Of a DNA stretch of 5,160 bases, positions 1 to 4,275 are shown piece by piece. The notes below the pieces were generated by a model. That model was not told the origin of the DNA and did not search any database. It saw nothing but the letters and a program-made list of their open reading frames with translations. This stretch comes from Bacillota bacterium (GTDB lineage Bacteria; Bacillota; Clostridia; Christensenellales; CAG-138), in the NCBI GenBank assembly GCA_023453725.1, contig JAEXTB010000338.1, positions 1-5,160 on the forward strand. Direction: 5' to 3'. A program made the position numbers and the translations under genes. Numbering within the stretch: the stretch's first letter is position 1; every line of letters starts with the position of its first letter.

Positions 1-257
1 ACCATTACGACATTGTGGAATCAAAGTTAACGCTGCAGCGGTTGTTGCTTAAATACCCCCCCGAAATACGCGAGGCATTCATCATCCATGTCATCGACGG
101 TGAGCCCAGCCGGGTGTTGGCTGAACAACTCAATATCAAGCACGATACGCTGCGCAGGCAGTTTTCGCGCATGAAACAGGAGCTTCTCGATACTTATTCA
201 AGCAACATTAACAAAAAAACCCTATTCCTCCTGCTATTATCTGTCCCATTTGATTGA
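1..257 (+). CDS. RNA polymerase sigma-70 family (ECF-like) factor, C-terminal fragment
   Basis: The reading frame is open to the left edge (first full codon at base 3) and ends at TGA 255-257, so only the last 84 codons are present. A GTG at 15 could act as a start, but the frame continues upstream and the content is clearly the end of a larger protein. The stretch from LLLKYPPEIREAF to about QELL matches sigma region 4: a 'P-E-I-R-E-A-F' helix, then a helix-turn-helix (VLAEQLNIKHDTLRRQFSRMKQEL) that in ECF factors binds the -35 element. The tail after the HTH is unusually hydrophobic (KKTLFLLLLSVPFD). The stop lies 35 bases before a gene for a single-pass membrane protein, the usual sigma/anti-sigma order, so the pair is probably co-transcribed. 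A generic HTH regulator is the alternative, since region 2 is outside the window. Confidence 0.72.
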   Translation, partial: HYDIVESKLTLQRLLLKYPPEIREAFIIHVIDGEPSRVLAEQLNIKHDTLRRQFSRMKQELLDTYSSNINKKTLFLLLLSVPFD

Positions 258-279
258 TGGTGGCGTGTATTCATTAGCG

Positions 280-286
280 AGGAGGG
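280..286 (+). promoter_or_regulatory. strong Shine-Dalgarno site of the anti-sigma-like gene
   Basis: AGGAGGG lies 6 bases before ATG 293 and fixes that start. It falls within the 35-base gap after the sigma factor stop, so the second cistron has its own efficient ribosome entry and is not tightly coupled to the first. Confidence 0.85.
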
Positions 287-292
287 TCGCGT

Positions 293-1117
293 ATGAAATG
301 GCCAGGATTAAAAAGGCGGCTTCGCCTGAAACCATATTTGATTGACCCATACCGCAGCATCAGCCACCGGGAGGCCCGCCGCATCTGGAAAGAGCAGGGC
401 AGGCCTGATATCTGGGAGCTCTTGGAAGGCGCACGGAAAAAGGCCGGAAAGACGCCTGAGGAATGGCAGGCCCTCACCGGGCTTAAAGCGAAGCGGCCCC
501 ATGCTTCCCATGCGACTATACGGCGCTGGGCTGTCGCCTGTGTGTTTGTGCTGCTTGCAGGCGCGTTCCTTGCGTTTACGGCACCCGGCCGGGCGTTTGC
601 TGCGCAGGTATATAAGACGTTTACGACAATTGCGGAAAACATCTTTATCCGGAAAGAAGAGCATCCCGCCGAGTCTTATGCGGAACCAAGGAGCGAACAT
701 GAGGACAGCGACAGCGTAAAAGTAGCATCACTGGAGGATGCATACGCCAGTATCGGACGCCCTTTGCTCTACTTCCCGGATAAGCAATATGTTCTTAAGA
801 GCATTGAAACCAGAAAAACCCAATCCGGCACTATTTTGATTACCCAATACGTAAGGGATGATGTTACCATTCACCTTGTCCATCGTTGGCCCCAGGAAGG
901 ACAGGACAGTGAACTAACCATACAGCTGCTGGACGGAGAGTATCATTCGGTCTATACTGCATCGGGACTTTTAATGGAAGGTACTTATGCGGAGGACCAT
1001 ACCTACCAGGGCGGCACGGTAGGCGATGATTTCACCATAAAAATAATACTTGAACACTTAGAGGATGCCGATGAGATTGCTTCCATCATCCAACCGATTA
1101 TGTTCTTTCCCTCATAA
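293..1117 (+). CDS. membrane-anchored anti-sigma-like protein, DUF4367-type C-terminal domain
   Basis: This 274-residue protein has an Arg/Lys-rich cytoplasmic N-terminus (residues 1-78), one hydrophobic segment (about 79-97, AVACVFVLLAGAFLAF) with positive charge before it, and an extracytoplasmic part. The outer domain (about 145-272) contains 'ASLEDAYASIGRPLLYFP', 'ETRKTQSGTILITQYVRDD' and repeated strands, the pattern I associate with the DUF4367 domain of Bacillota proteins encoded beside ECF sigma factors. The likely role is to hold the upstream sigma factor at the membrane until a signal releases it. The N-terminus lacks the His-x3-Cys-x2-Cys zinc anti-sigma motif, so binding would use another fold. 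The start is ATG 293, preceded by AGGAGGG (280-286) with a 6-base spacer. The link to the sigma factor rests on position and architecture; the domain name is from memory of the family pattern. Confidence 0.72.
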   Translation: MKWPGLKRRLRLKPYLIDPYRSISHREARRIWKEQGRPDIWELLEGARKKAGKTPEEWQALTGLKAKRPHASHATIRRWAVACVFVLLAGAFLAFTAPGRAFAAQVYKTFTTIAENIFIRKEEHPAESYAEPRSEHEDSDSVKVASLEDAYASIGRPLLYFPDKQYVLKSIETRKTQSGTILITQYVRDDVTIHLVHRWPQEGQDSELTIQLLDGEYHSVYTASGLLMEGTYAEDHTYQGGTVGDDFTIKIILEHLEDADEIASIIQPIMFFPS

Positions 1118-1119
1118 AA

Positions 1120-1147
1120 AAACGGGCTGCGGTGTCGCAGCCCGTTT
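1120..1147. terminator. bidirectional intrinsic terminator between convergent genes
   Basis: A perfect 12-bp stem (AAACGGGCTGCG, 1120-1131, with CGCAGCCCGTTT, 1136-1147) closes a 4-base loop, GTGT. It is followed on the plus strand by a U-rich run (TTTCTATATT) and on the minus strand by seven consecutive U (complement of A1116-A1122). It begins 2 bases after the anti-sigma-like stop and ends 14 bases from the stop of the convergent secreted-protein gene, so it can serve both, the minus strand better. Confidence 0.93.
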
Positions 1148-1161
1148 CTATATTCAAGAAA

Positions 1162-1539
1162 TTAAATCGTGTAATAGTTGGTATTCGAAGTGCTTCCGAG
1201 GCTTGTGTTTACCGTATAGACAACTTTGTAACTCCCAGAAGTCAAAGTAACATATTTTGAGTTATACAGGTAGACGTCATATCCGGCTGTTGAAACAGAA
1301 GTCACGCTCTGCCATTTTCCTGCATTATACTTATAGAGAACAGACACCCCCGTTTTGTACGAACTGTCACCCGTCACCTCGATCCACAGATAATGGCCGC
1401 TTCCACCGGCTGAAGTGAGTCCTCCGTCTCCGGAGCCTGCGCCAAACGGCTGCACATCGAATGCGGAGGCCACAATTGGCATGCTCAGAGCTGAAAGCAT
1501 GAGCACCATGATCAACGCGGCAAAAATTCTCCTCTTCAT
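1162..1539 (-). CDS. small secreted protein of unknown function with signal peptide
   Basis: A 125-residue protein with a clear Sec signal peptide: MKRR, then a hydrophobic core (IFAALIMVLMLSALSMPIV) and an Ala-Ser-Ala cleavage site at residues 24-26. The mature part is about 99 residues and begins FDVQPFGAG. It is rich in Gly, Ser, Thr, Tyr and Val, has no Cys, and alternates hydrophobic and polar residues (VSVLYKYNAGKWQSV, YKVVYTVNT), which suggests a small all-beta domain. There is no sorting signal, lipobox or transmembrane tail, so it is probably released or loosely wall-associated. I do not recognise a family with certainty. The start is ATG 1537-1539, with a weak GGGGG ribosome site (1549-1553) 9 bases upstream. 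The gene converges with the anti-sigma-like gene, shares its terminator and has its own repeat-bearing upstream region. Confidence 0.8.
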   Translation of the reverse strand: MKRRIFAALIMVLMLSALSMPIVASAFDVQPFGAGSGDGGLTSAGGSGHYLWIEVTGDSSYKTGVSVLYKYNAGKWQSVTSVSTAGYDVYLYNSKYVTLTSGSYKVVYTVNTSLGSTSNTNYYTI

Positions 1540-1564
1540 TTAGAAATACCCCCATGTTTTATTT

Positions 1565-1581
1565 GGACGCAATTGGCGTCC
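1565..1581. repeat. inverted repeat GGACGC-5-GCGTCC upstream of the secreted-protein gene
   Basis: A perfect 6-bp inverted repeat with a 5-base centre (AATTG) lies 25 bases upstream of the start codon and 11 bases upstream of the weak ribosome site. It could be an operator or a 5' leader hairpin; no U-run follows it, so it is not a terminator. Confidence 0.6.
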
Positions 1582-1595
1582 TATTTAATAAACAC

Positions 1596-1618
1596 GGGAC
1601 AGGCCTTTAAATGGGACA
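1596..1618 (-). repeat. direct repeat TGTCCC spaced 17 bp, in the secreted-protein gene promoter region
   Basis: TGTCCC on the minus strand occurs at 1613-1618 and again at 1596-1601. The first is preceded by TTAACT, so the block reads AAC, 16 bases, then CTGTC, which resembles the loose AAC/CGTC layout of ECF promoters. No good TTGACA/TATAAT pair is evident nearby. The ECF reading is speculative. Confidence 0.3.
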
Positions 1619-1687
1619 AGTTAAGACAAAATATTTTATAATTTGCAATATTTCTTATCTAAATCTATTGGATTAACCCAAATAAGC

Positions 1688-1719
1688 AAAAAAATCAGAG
1701 CTGCCTTAGAAAAGCAACC
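1688..1719 (-). terminator. weak intrinsic terminator of the EFR1-type gene
   Basis: On the minus strand GGUUGC (1714-1719) can pair with GCAGCU (1699-1704) around a 9-base loop, using two G-U pairs. A run of seven U follows 4 bases later (complement of A1688-A1694). It begins 5 bases after the stop codon. The stem is weak, so termination may be partial. Confidence 0.45.
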
Positions 1720-1724
1720 TTTCA

Positions 1725-2612
1725 TTATTCCTCCATGAGATATTCGCGCACACCTTTCCAAAGGTACCCCTTTGCAGTCTGTTCAAGGTCGCAGGGCTCT
1801 TCTTCCCCCGCGCGCCTCAACATAGCCGGGAGATCATAGCCGCCCGAAAATATTGCTTTCTTTGCAATACCCGGATGGAGCGCCTTTTGGGGGCACCGGT
1901 AGATGCACCGTAAGCAAAACAGGCACCTTGCCTGAAAATGCGGTTTTCCGTTTGCCATGATAATATTCCTTCCGGGGCACTCGCGCGCACATAAGCCGCA
2001 TCCGTTGCAGCTTTCCATTCGCTTGATTGTCTTTGCGTAAAACCGGCAGCCTAGCTTTTCCGCCTCGCATACGCGGGAAAGAATGCGGTCAATGACTTTG
2101 GGCTTTTTGCGGTGAACCCCACCATCCGCCAGATTGTCTAAAATCCGCTCGACCTTTTTGGGCAATATGCGCAGGATCATCCCGCAGAGCGCAGGCTCGG
2201 TCTCAAGAAACAGATTGGGCGGCATAATGAGCATCTCTTCCAGCATCACAGGGCATCCCGCTTTTTTAAGCCGGCGGATGCTGCTCAACCGGCAGGCGGT
2301 GTTGGGCATGATTTCCCCACCGCCGGAAACGGAAATGACGGCTGAGGGCAGTTTTACGTCAACGCCACGCAAGCTTTTGAGCCAGTTATATACAGGCTCC
2401 GGAGCGTTTGCCGCGTGCACCGCAAAGAGAAGCAAAAGCAATTCTTCCCGATCGTTTTGATACGCGTCCCCGGCACGAATAGGCACCGTCACGGTTTGTA
2501 CGCCGCGCAAATGAAGCGCCCGCACAAAACAATCCGCCGCATGTGCCGTGCCTCCGGTGCCGGAGAAGTATGCGATCTTAACTTTTTGATACGGAAAAGT
2601 CATATGCTCCAT
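1725..2612 (-). CDS. EFR1-type protein: flavodoxin-like N-terminus with two [4Fe-4S] ferredoxin motifs
   Basis: With the ATG at 2610-2612 the protein has 295 residues. The N-terminus starts with a beta strand and a phosphate-binding loop typical of flavodoxins (KIAYFSGTGGTAHAA, about residues 12-26), consistent with FMN binding. The C-terminal part carries two ferredoxin motifs of the form C-x2-C-x2-C-x3-C-P: Cys202, 205, 208 and 212 (CNGCGLCARECP), and Cys230, 233, 236 and 240 (CLFCLRCIYRCP). All eight ligands are intact, so two [4Fe-4S] clusters are expected. This layout is that of the EFR1 family of anaerobe redox proteins; it is cytoplasmic, presumably moves electrons between ferredoxin and a flavin, and its partner is unknown. 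A TTG at 2628-2630 opens the frame earlier but overlaps the ribosome site. It has its own promoter with an operator-like repeat and appears monocistronic. Confidence 0.9.
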   Translation of the reverse strand: MEHMTFPYQKVKIAYFSGTGGTAHAADCFVRALHLRGVQTVTVPIRAGDAYQNDREELLLLLFAVHAANAPEPVYNWLKSLRGVDVKLPSAVISVSGGGEIMPNTACRLSSIRRLKKAGCPVMLEEMLIMPPNLFLETEPALCGMILRILPKKVERILDNLADGGVHRKKPKVIDRILSRVCEAEKLGCRFYAKTIKRMESCNGCGLCARECPGRNIIMANGKPHFQARCLFCLRCIYRCPQKALHPGIAKKAIFSGGYDLPAMLRRAGEEEPCDLEQTAKGYLWKGVREYLMEE

Positions 2613-2620
2613 TCGCCCCG

Positions 2621-2628
2621 CCCCCTCC
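2621..2628 (-). promoter_or_regulatory. Shine-Dalgarno site that sets the EFR1 start
   Basis: GGAGGGGG on the minus strand ends 8 bases before ATG 2612. It overlaps the upstream in-frame TTG (2628-2630), which argues against that longer start. Another in-frame ATG at 2601-2603 would be 17 bases away, too far. Confidence 0.75.
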
Positions 2629-2642
2629 AAATTCTGGTTGTC

Positions 2643-2661
2643 ACGTTATTCAGTGTAACGT
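2643..2661. promoter_or_regulatory. operator-like inverted repeat over the EFR1 -10 box
   Basis: ACGTTA (2643-2648) and TAACGT (2656-2661) form a perfect 6-bp inverted repeat around a 7-base centre. It covers the -10 box and the predicted transcription start, where a bound dimeric repressor would block RNA polymerase. The size fits TetR-like operators; no regulator gene is visible in the window, so the protein is unknown. Confidence 0.6.
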
Positions 2662-2907
2662 ATCATTTGTGACTGTCAATGAGGGAAAGGTAAAAGTTGT
2701 ACCTGGGCTGTCAGCCAAAATAATAAGCTGCCCTAATGAACTGCCTACGGCGCCGCACTCGGATGATTTGATCAGCGTAGCGCTCCGTAGCCCGTTATTT
2801 GACAGATTGAACGCGGCACATACAGTGTTGCCATCAGCCAATCGTGCGGGCTCATAGAACCCCGTAAACAATTTCTTTGTATGCTTTGCGTCAAGCGTAT
2901 TCCGCAT
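2650..2907 (-). CDS. doubtful 85-codon open frame between the YhhN and EFR1 genes
   Basis: This frame starts at ATG 2905-2907, inside the last codons of the YhhN gene (17-base overlap), and ends within the EFR1 promoter/operator. The translation (GFYEPARLADGNTVCAAF near the start, SSECGAVGSSLGQLIILADS in the middle) has a plausible mixed composition, but there is no recognisable domain, signal peptide or membrane segment. No Shine-Dalgarno sequence precedes the ATG. Overlap with a good promoter makes it less likely to be translated, and the opposite strand is also open over much of the same stretch. I list it because it nearly fills the 278-base gap; it may equally be a non-coding or repeat-derived block. 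Confidence 0.2.
   Translation of the reverse strand: MRNTLDAKHTKKLFTGFYEPARLADGNTVCAAFNLSNNGLRSATLIKSSECGAVGSSLGQLIILADSPGTTFTFPSLTVTNDTLH
2652..2679 (-). promoter_or_regulatory. sigma-A type promoter of the EFR1 gene
   Basis: On the minus strand a perfect -35 box TTGACA (2674-2679) is followed after 16 bases by TACACT (2652-2657), which matches the -10 consensus at four of six positions. The predicted transcription start is near 2645, giving a leader of about 33 bases that contains the ribosome site. Confidence 0.75.
2745..2790. repeat. long-spaced inverted repeat CTACGG/CCGTAG in the YhhN-EFR1 spacer
   Basis: CTACGG (2745-2750) and CCGTAG (2785-2790) are perfect inverted copies, and the inner CGC/GCG can extend the stem with a 2-base bulge. 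A second copy of the motif (GCGTAG, 2775-2780) gives alternative pairings. No U-run follows, so this is not a terminator; a folded transcript or decayed repeat are possibilities. Confidence 0.3.
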
Positions 2908-3571
2908 AATCGTATCCGCTTAGCGCAAGCAAGACCTGAGCGGGCAGATAGAACAGCCACATAAAGAACGATGCCAATGGATAATAAGGATTGCTTGCCG
3001 TCAGGGTGTTGAACAGGGCAACGTGAATATCACACAATAAAAACATCATCATGCCGGCAGTTGCCAAACGGCGGTTCACCTGTGGAAGCGGCGCTGCAAA
3101 CGCAAACATTGTGACGGCCACTATCAGTACGCCATACAGGCAACCGAGTATAACTATTATCGGAAACCCATCAATCAAAATTTTCGCCATAAGGCACCCC
3201 GCCAACACAAAGGCAACGATTGCCGCAGCGGGTTTGGAGAAGCCCGGTTTGTAACGCCGTATATACATCAAATGCACAAAACAAAAGGCAACTAGGCCGG
3301 GAACGGGCCGTTCTAACAGAAGAAGAAACAAATCGGATACACAGGTAAGAAACAGGGCAACTACCAGCAAGGCGGAGTCCCTCTTGTCCCATGCGCCGTT
3401 GTTTAAGCGCATGGCAATGGCAAGGCAAAGGAGCATGCCCGAATATTTCATGAACGTGGATAATAGCCCCAAGCTGGCAAAGAAAAGATCCACCGTTATA
3501 AAAGACAGATAGACGGCGGCCAGCATCATAAGCAATATGCAAACCGGGCGGTTTTTTATGAGCCGTTTCAC
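2891..3571 (-). CDS. YhhN/TMEM86 family membrane protein (lysoplasmalogenase-like)
   Basis: From the GTG at 3569-3571 this is a 226-residue, very hydrophobic protein with about seven to eight membrane helices. It carries the family's conserved positions: an Asp in TCVSDLFLLLL (Asp80), the F-x-H-x2-Y pattern in AFCFVHLMYI (His100), a second Asp in FLLCDIHVALFN (Asp181) and the closing FYLPAQVLLALS. Eukaryotic TMEM86 members hydrolyse the vinyl-ether bond of lysoplasmalogens. Many clostridia make plasmalogens, so a lipid role is plausible, but the substrate is inferred. An in-frame ATG two codons upstream (3575-3577) directly abuts the ribosome site AAGGAG, which leaves no spacer; the GTG has the usual 6 bases. 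No convincing terminator follows the stop, so transcripts may read toward the EFR1 gene. Confidence 0.87.
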   Translation of the reverse strand: MKRLIKNRPVCILLMMLAAVYLSFITVDLFFASLGLLSTFMKYSGMLLCLAIAMRLNNGAWDKRDSALLVVALFLTCVSDLFLLLLERPVPGLVAFCFVHLMYIRRYKPGFSKPAAAIVAFVLAGCLMAKILIDGFPIIVILGCLYGVLIVAVTMFAFAAPLPQVNRRLATAGMMMFLLCDIHVALFNTLTASNPYYPLASFFMWLFYLPAQVLLALSGYDYAEYA

Positions 3572-3577
3572 CTGCAT

Positions 3578-3583
3578 CTCCTT
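3578..3583 (-). promoter_or_regulatory. Shine-Dalgarno site that decides a GTG start for the YhhN gene
   Basis: AAGGAG on the minus strand lies directly against ATG 3577 (no spacer) but 6 bases from the in-frame GTG at 3571. Ribosome geometry favours the GTG, giving a protein two residues shorter than the longest frame. Confidence 0.7.
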
Positions 3584-3613
3584 CTATAAACGCACCCTTA
3601 TTCCTCAGTCACG

Positions 3614-3638
3614 GGCAGAGCACTCGTATGTGCTTGCC
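3614..3638. repeat. imperfect hairpin/palindrome upstream of the YhhN gene
   Basis: GGCA-g-AGCAC (3614-3623) pairs with GTGCT-TGCC (3630-3638) around TCGTAT: nine base pairs with one bulged G. It lies 42 to 67 bases upstream of the GTG start, where it could be an operator or a leader hairpin. No consensus promoter for the gene is evident in the 175-base gap to the tRNA, so transcription could also come from partial read-through of the tRNA terminator. Confidence 0.4.
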
Positions 3639-3711
3639 ATCAAAAGTATTTTGTCATGGAAGCTTGGATTTATGGCACAGCATTTGCCTATATGCGCTTA
3701 GGGTTGAAAGC

Positions 3712-3741
3712 ACAAAACCCCAGAGAAACTTCTCTGGGGTT
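3712..3741 (-). terminator. intrinsic terminator of the tRNA-Arg gene
   Basis: An 11-bp perfect stem (3716-3726 with 3731-3741; core CCCCAGAGA/TCTCTGGGG) closes a 4-base loop. On the minus strand it is followed by TTTTGTG, a short U-rich run that includes the last stem bases. It begins 5 bases after the tRNA CCA end. Confidence 0.85.
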
Positions 3742-3746
3742 CTGCA

Positions 3747-3823
3747 TGGCGCGCTGTAAGGGATTCGAACCCCTGGCCTTTTGGTCCGTAGCCAAACGCT
3801 CTATCCAGCTGAGCTAACAGCGC
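3747..3823 (-). tRNA. tRNA-Arg, anticodon ACG, CCA encoded
   Basis: On the minus strand the 77-base gene folds as a full cloverleaf. It has a 7-bp acceptor stem (GCGCTGT/ACAGCGC), a D stem GCTC/GAGC, an anticodon stem TTTGG/CCAAA with loop CTACGGA (anticodon ACG), a 5-base variable loop and a T arm AGGGG-TTCGAAT-CCCTT. The discriminator base is G and the 3' CCA is in the DNA (3747-3749). In bacteria the wobble A of this anticodon is normally converted to inosine by TadA, so that it reads CGU, CGC and CGA. It stands alone with its own promoter and terminator and is transcribed away from the aroF region. Confidence 0.98.
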
Positions 3824-3848
3824 ATACCGCACTTGCGGCGCGACATTG

Positions 3849-3877
3849 ATTATACCCAAACGCTTGCCTCATGTCAA
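3849..3877 (-). promoter_or_regulatory. perfect consensus promoter of tRNA-Arg
   Basis: TTGACA (3872-3877) and TATAAT (3849-3854) on the minus strand are both exact consensus matches with the ideal 17-base spacer. The predicted start is near 3842, about 20 bases before the tRNA 5' end. The GC-rich bases after the -10 box (GTCGCGCCGC) may act as a stringent discriminator, as is common for stable RNA genes. Confidence 0.95.
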
Positions 3878-4038
3878 GAAAAATATCAAAGGGAAGAAAC
3901 GGAGCGCGTCTCCTTTGAATCTGCCCTTCTCCCGCATATGCCGCCAGGTGGAACACATGGCCCAAATTTCAGGGAGTCTGCTTGAAAAACAAGCTGAAAA
4001 GCAGCACATTCCTTTTCCCAAATAAAAATAATATACTA
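3878..4038. other. non-coding spacer between divergent tRNA-Arg and aroF promoters
   Basis: I see no gene here. It holds two inverted repeats: TCAAAGG (3886-3892) with CCTTTGA (3912-3918), just upstream of the tRNA -35 box, and GCTTG-AAAAA-CAAGC (3980-3994). An AT-rich run (4020-4042) leads into the aroF leader promoter. A 15-codon frame from ATG 3937 has no ribosome site and is not credible. Confidence 0.6.
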
Positions 4039-4067
4039 TTTACAAACCGATGGCGTTGTGGTAGCAT
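4039..4067 (+). promoter_or_regulatory. promoter of the aroF leader transcript
   Basis: TTTACA (4039-4044) and TAGCAT (4062-4067) are separated by 17 bases; they match five and four of six consensus positions. An AT-rich stretch upstream could serve as an UP element. The predicted start near 4074 gives a leader of roughly 265 bases before aroF that contains the whole attenuator. Confidence 0.7.
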
Positions 4068-4078
4068 AGCACACATAA

Positions 4079-4119
4079 CAGGGGATGGTATGATTTTTTG
4101 CCCATATCCCTGAATACCA
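4079..4119 (+). promoter_or_regulatory. alternative 5' hairpins in the aroF leader RNA
   Basis: CAGGG (4079-4083) can pair with CCCTG (4108-4112), and TGGTAT (4086-4091) with ATACCA (4114-4119). The two helices cross, so they are alternatives (or, less likely, a pseudoknot). They end 1 base before the leader peptide's AAGGAG and may affect ribosome entry or pausing. Confidence 0.35.
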
Positions 4120-4132
4120 CAAGGAGAAACGC

Positions 4133-4213
4133 ATGGCAAACCTGTACTTTAGCAGCTATTACTACTTTGGCTTTGCTTACTTTCGCAAGGCTCATTGTTG
4201 TTTGGCTGCATAA
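4133..4213 (+). CDS. Tyr/Phe-rich leader peptide of the aroF attenuator
   Basis: A 26-codon gene starts at ATG 4133 and stops at TAA 4211-4213. It is preceded by AAGGAG (4121-4126) with a 6-base spacer, an ideal ribosome site. Five codons are Tyr (residues 5, 9, 10, 11, 16) and four are Phe (6, 12, 14, 17), clustered as LYFSSYYYFGFAYF; there is no Trp. The peptide itself need have no function: translation senses the supply of charged Tyr-tRNA and Phe-tRNA. The last codons (Cys-Leu-Ala-Ala) are written by the antiterminator's left strand, 4198-4209, so their sequence is set by RNA pairing. The stop codon follows that strand after one base, so a ribosome finishing the peptide would cover it. 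A terminator and the DAHP synthase gene follow. All elements of classic trp/phe-type attenuation are present. Confidence 0.9.
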   Translation: MANLYFSSYYYFGFAYFRKAHCCLAA

Positions 4214-4275
4214 AGGCAATGGCAGGACATGCGATATCAAGCGTGAACTGTAAACAAGGCTCCGCAGCTAGACAA
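4198..4275 (+). promoter_or_regulatory. antiterminator helix of the aroF attenuator
   Basis: UUGUUUGGCUGC (4198-4209) can form 12 contiguous pairs with GCAGCUAGACAA (4264-4275), two of them G-U. The right strand takes half of the terminator's left arm (4264-4268) and its loop, so this helix and the terminator cannot coexist. A copy of GCAGCTA at 4152-4158, under the Ser-Ser-Tyr codons, can pair with 4203-4209 and so can free the terminator arm when no ribosome blocks it. Confidence 0.8.

Noticed and set aside
308..719. Long open frames on both strands overlapping the anti-sigma-like gene
   Set aside because: They are shadows of a gene that has an ideal ribosome site, a membrane segment and a coherent domain layout; their products are Arg/Pro-rich without features.
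1367..1555. Alternative 62-codon minus-strand frame starting at 1555
   Set aside because: Its ATG overlaps the GGGGG ribosome site of the secreted-protein gene and its product lacks the signal peptide seen in the other frame.
2628..2630. TTG start for the EFR1-type gene
   Set aside because: The codon overlaps the Shine-Dalgarno sequence; ATG 2612 has correct spacing and still contains the complete flavodoxin-like start.
2843..2862. Hairpin CGGGGTTC/GAGCCCG as terminator of the YhhN gene
   Set aside because: The stem has a bulge and is followed by CACGATTGG with no U-run, so intrinsic termination is unlikely.
3937..3984. 15-codon plus-strand frame as another leader peptide
   Set aside because: It has no ribosome site, lies upstream of the predicted promoter and shows no amino acid bias.
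4092..4100. T6 run at 4094-4099 as an early terminator
   Set aside because: No GC-rich hairpin directly precedes it; the nearby inverted pairs enclose the run instead of preceding it.
4040..4240. 66-codon minus-strand frame across the aroF leader
   Set aside because: It is antisense to the promoter and leader peptide, both of which have coherent signals on the plus strand; no domain or ribosome site supports it.
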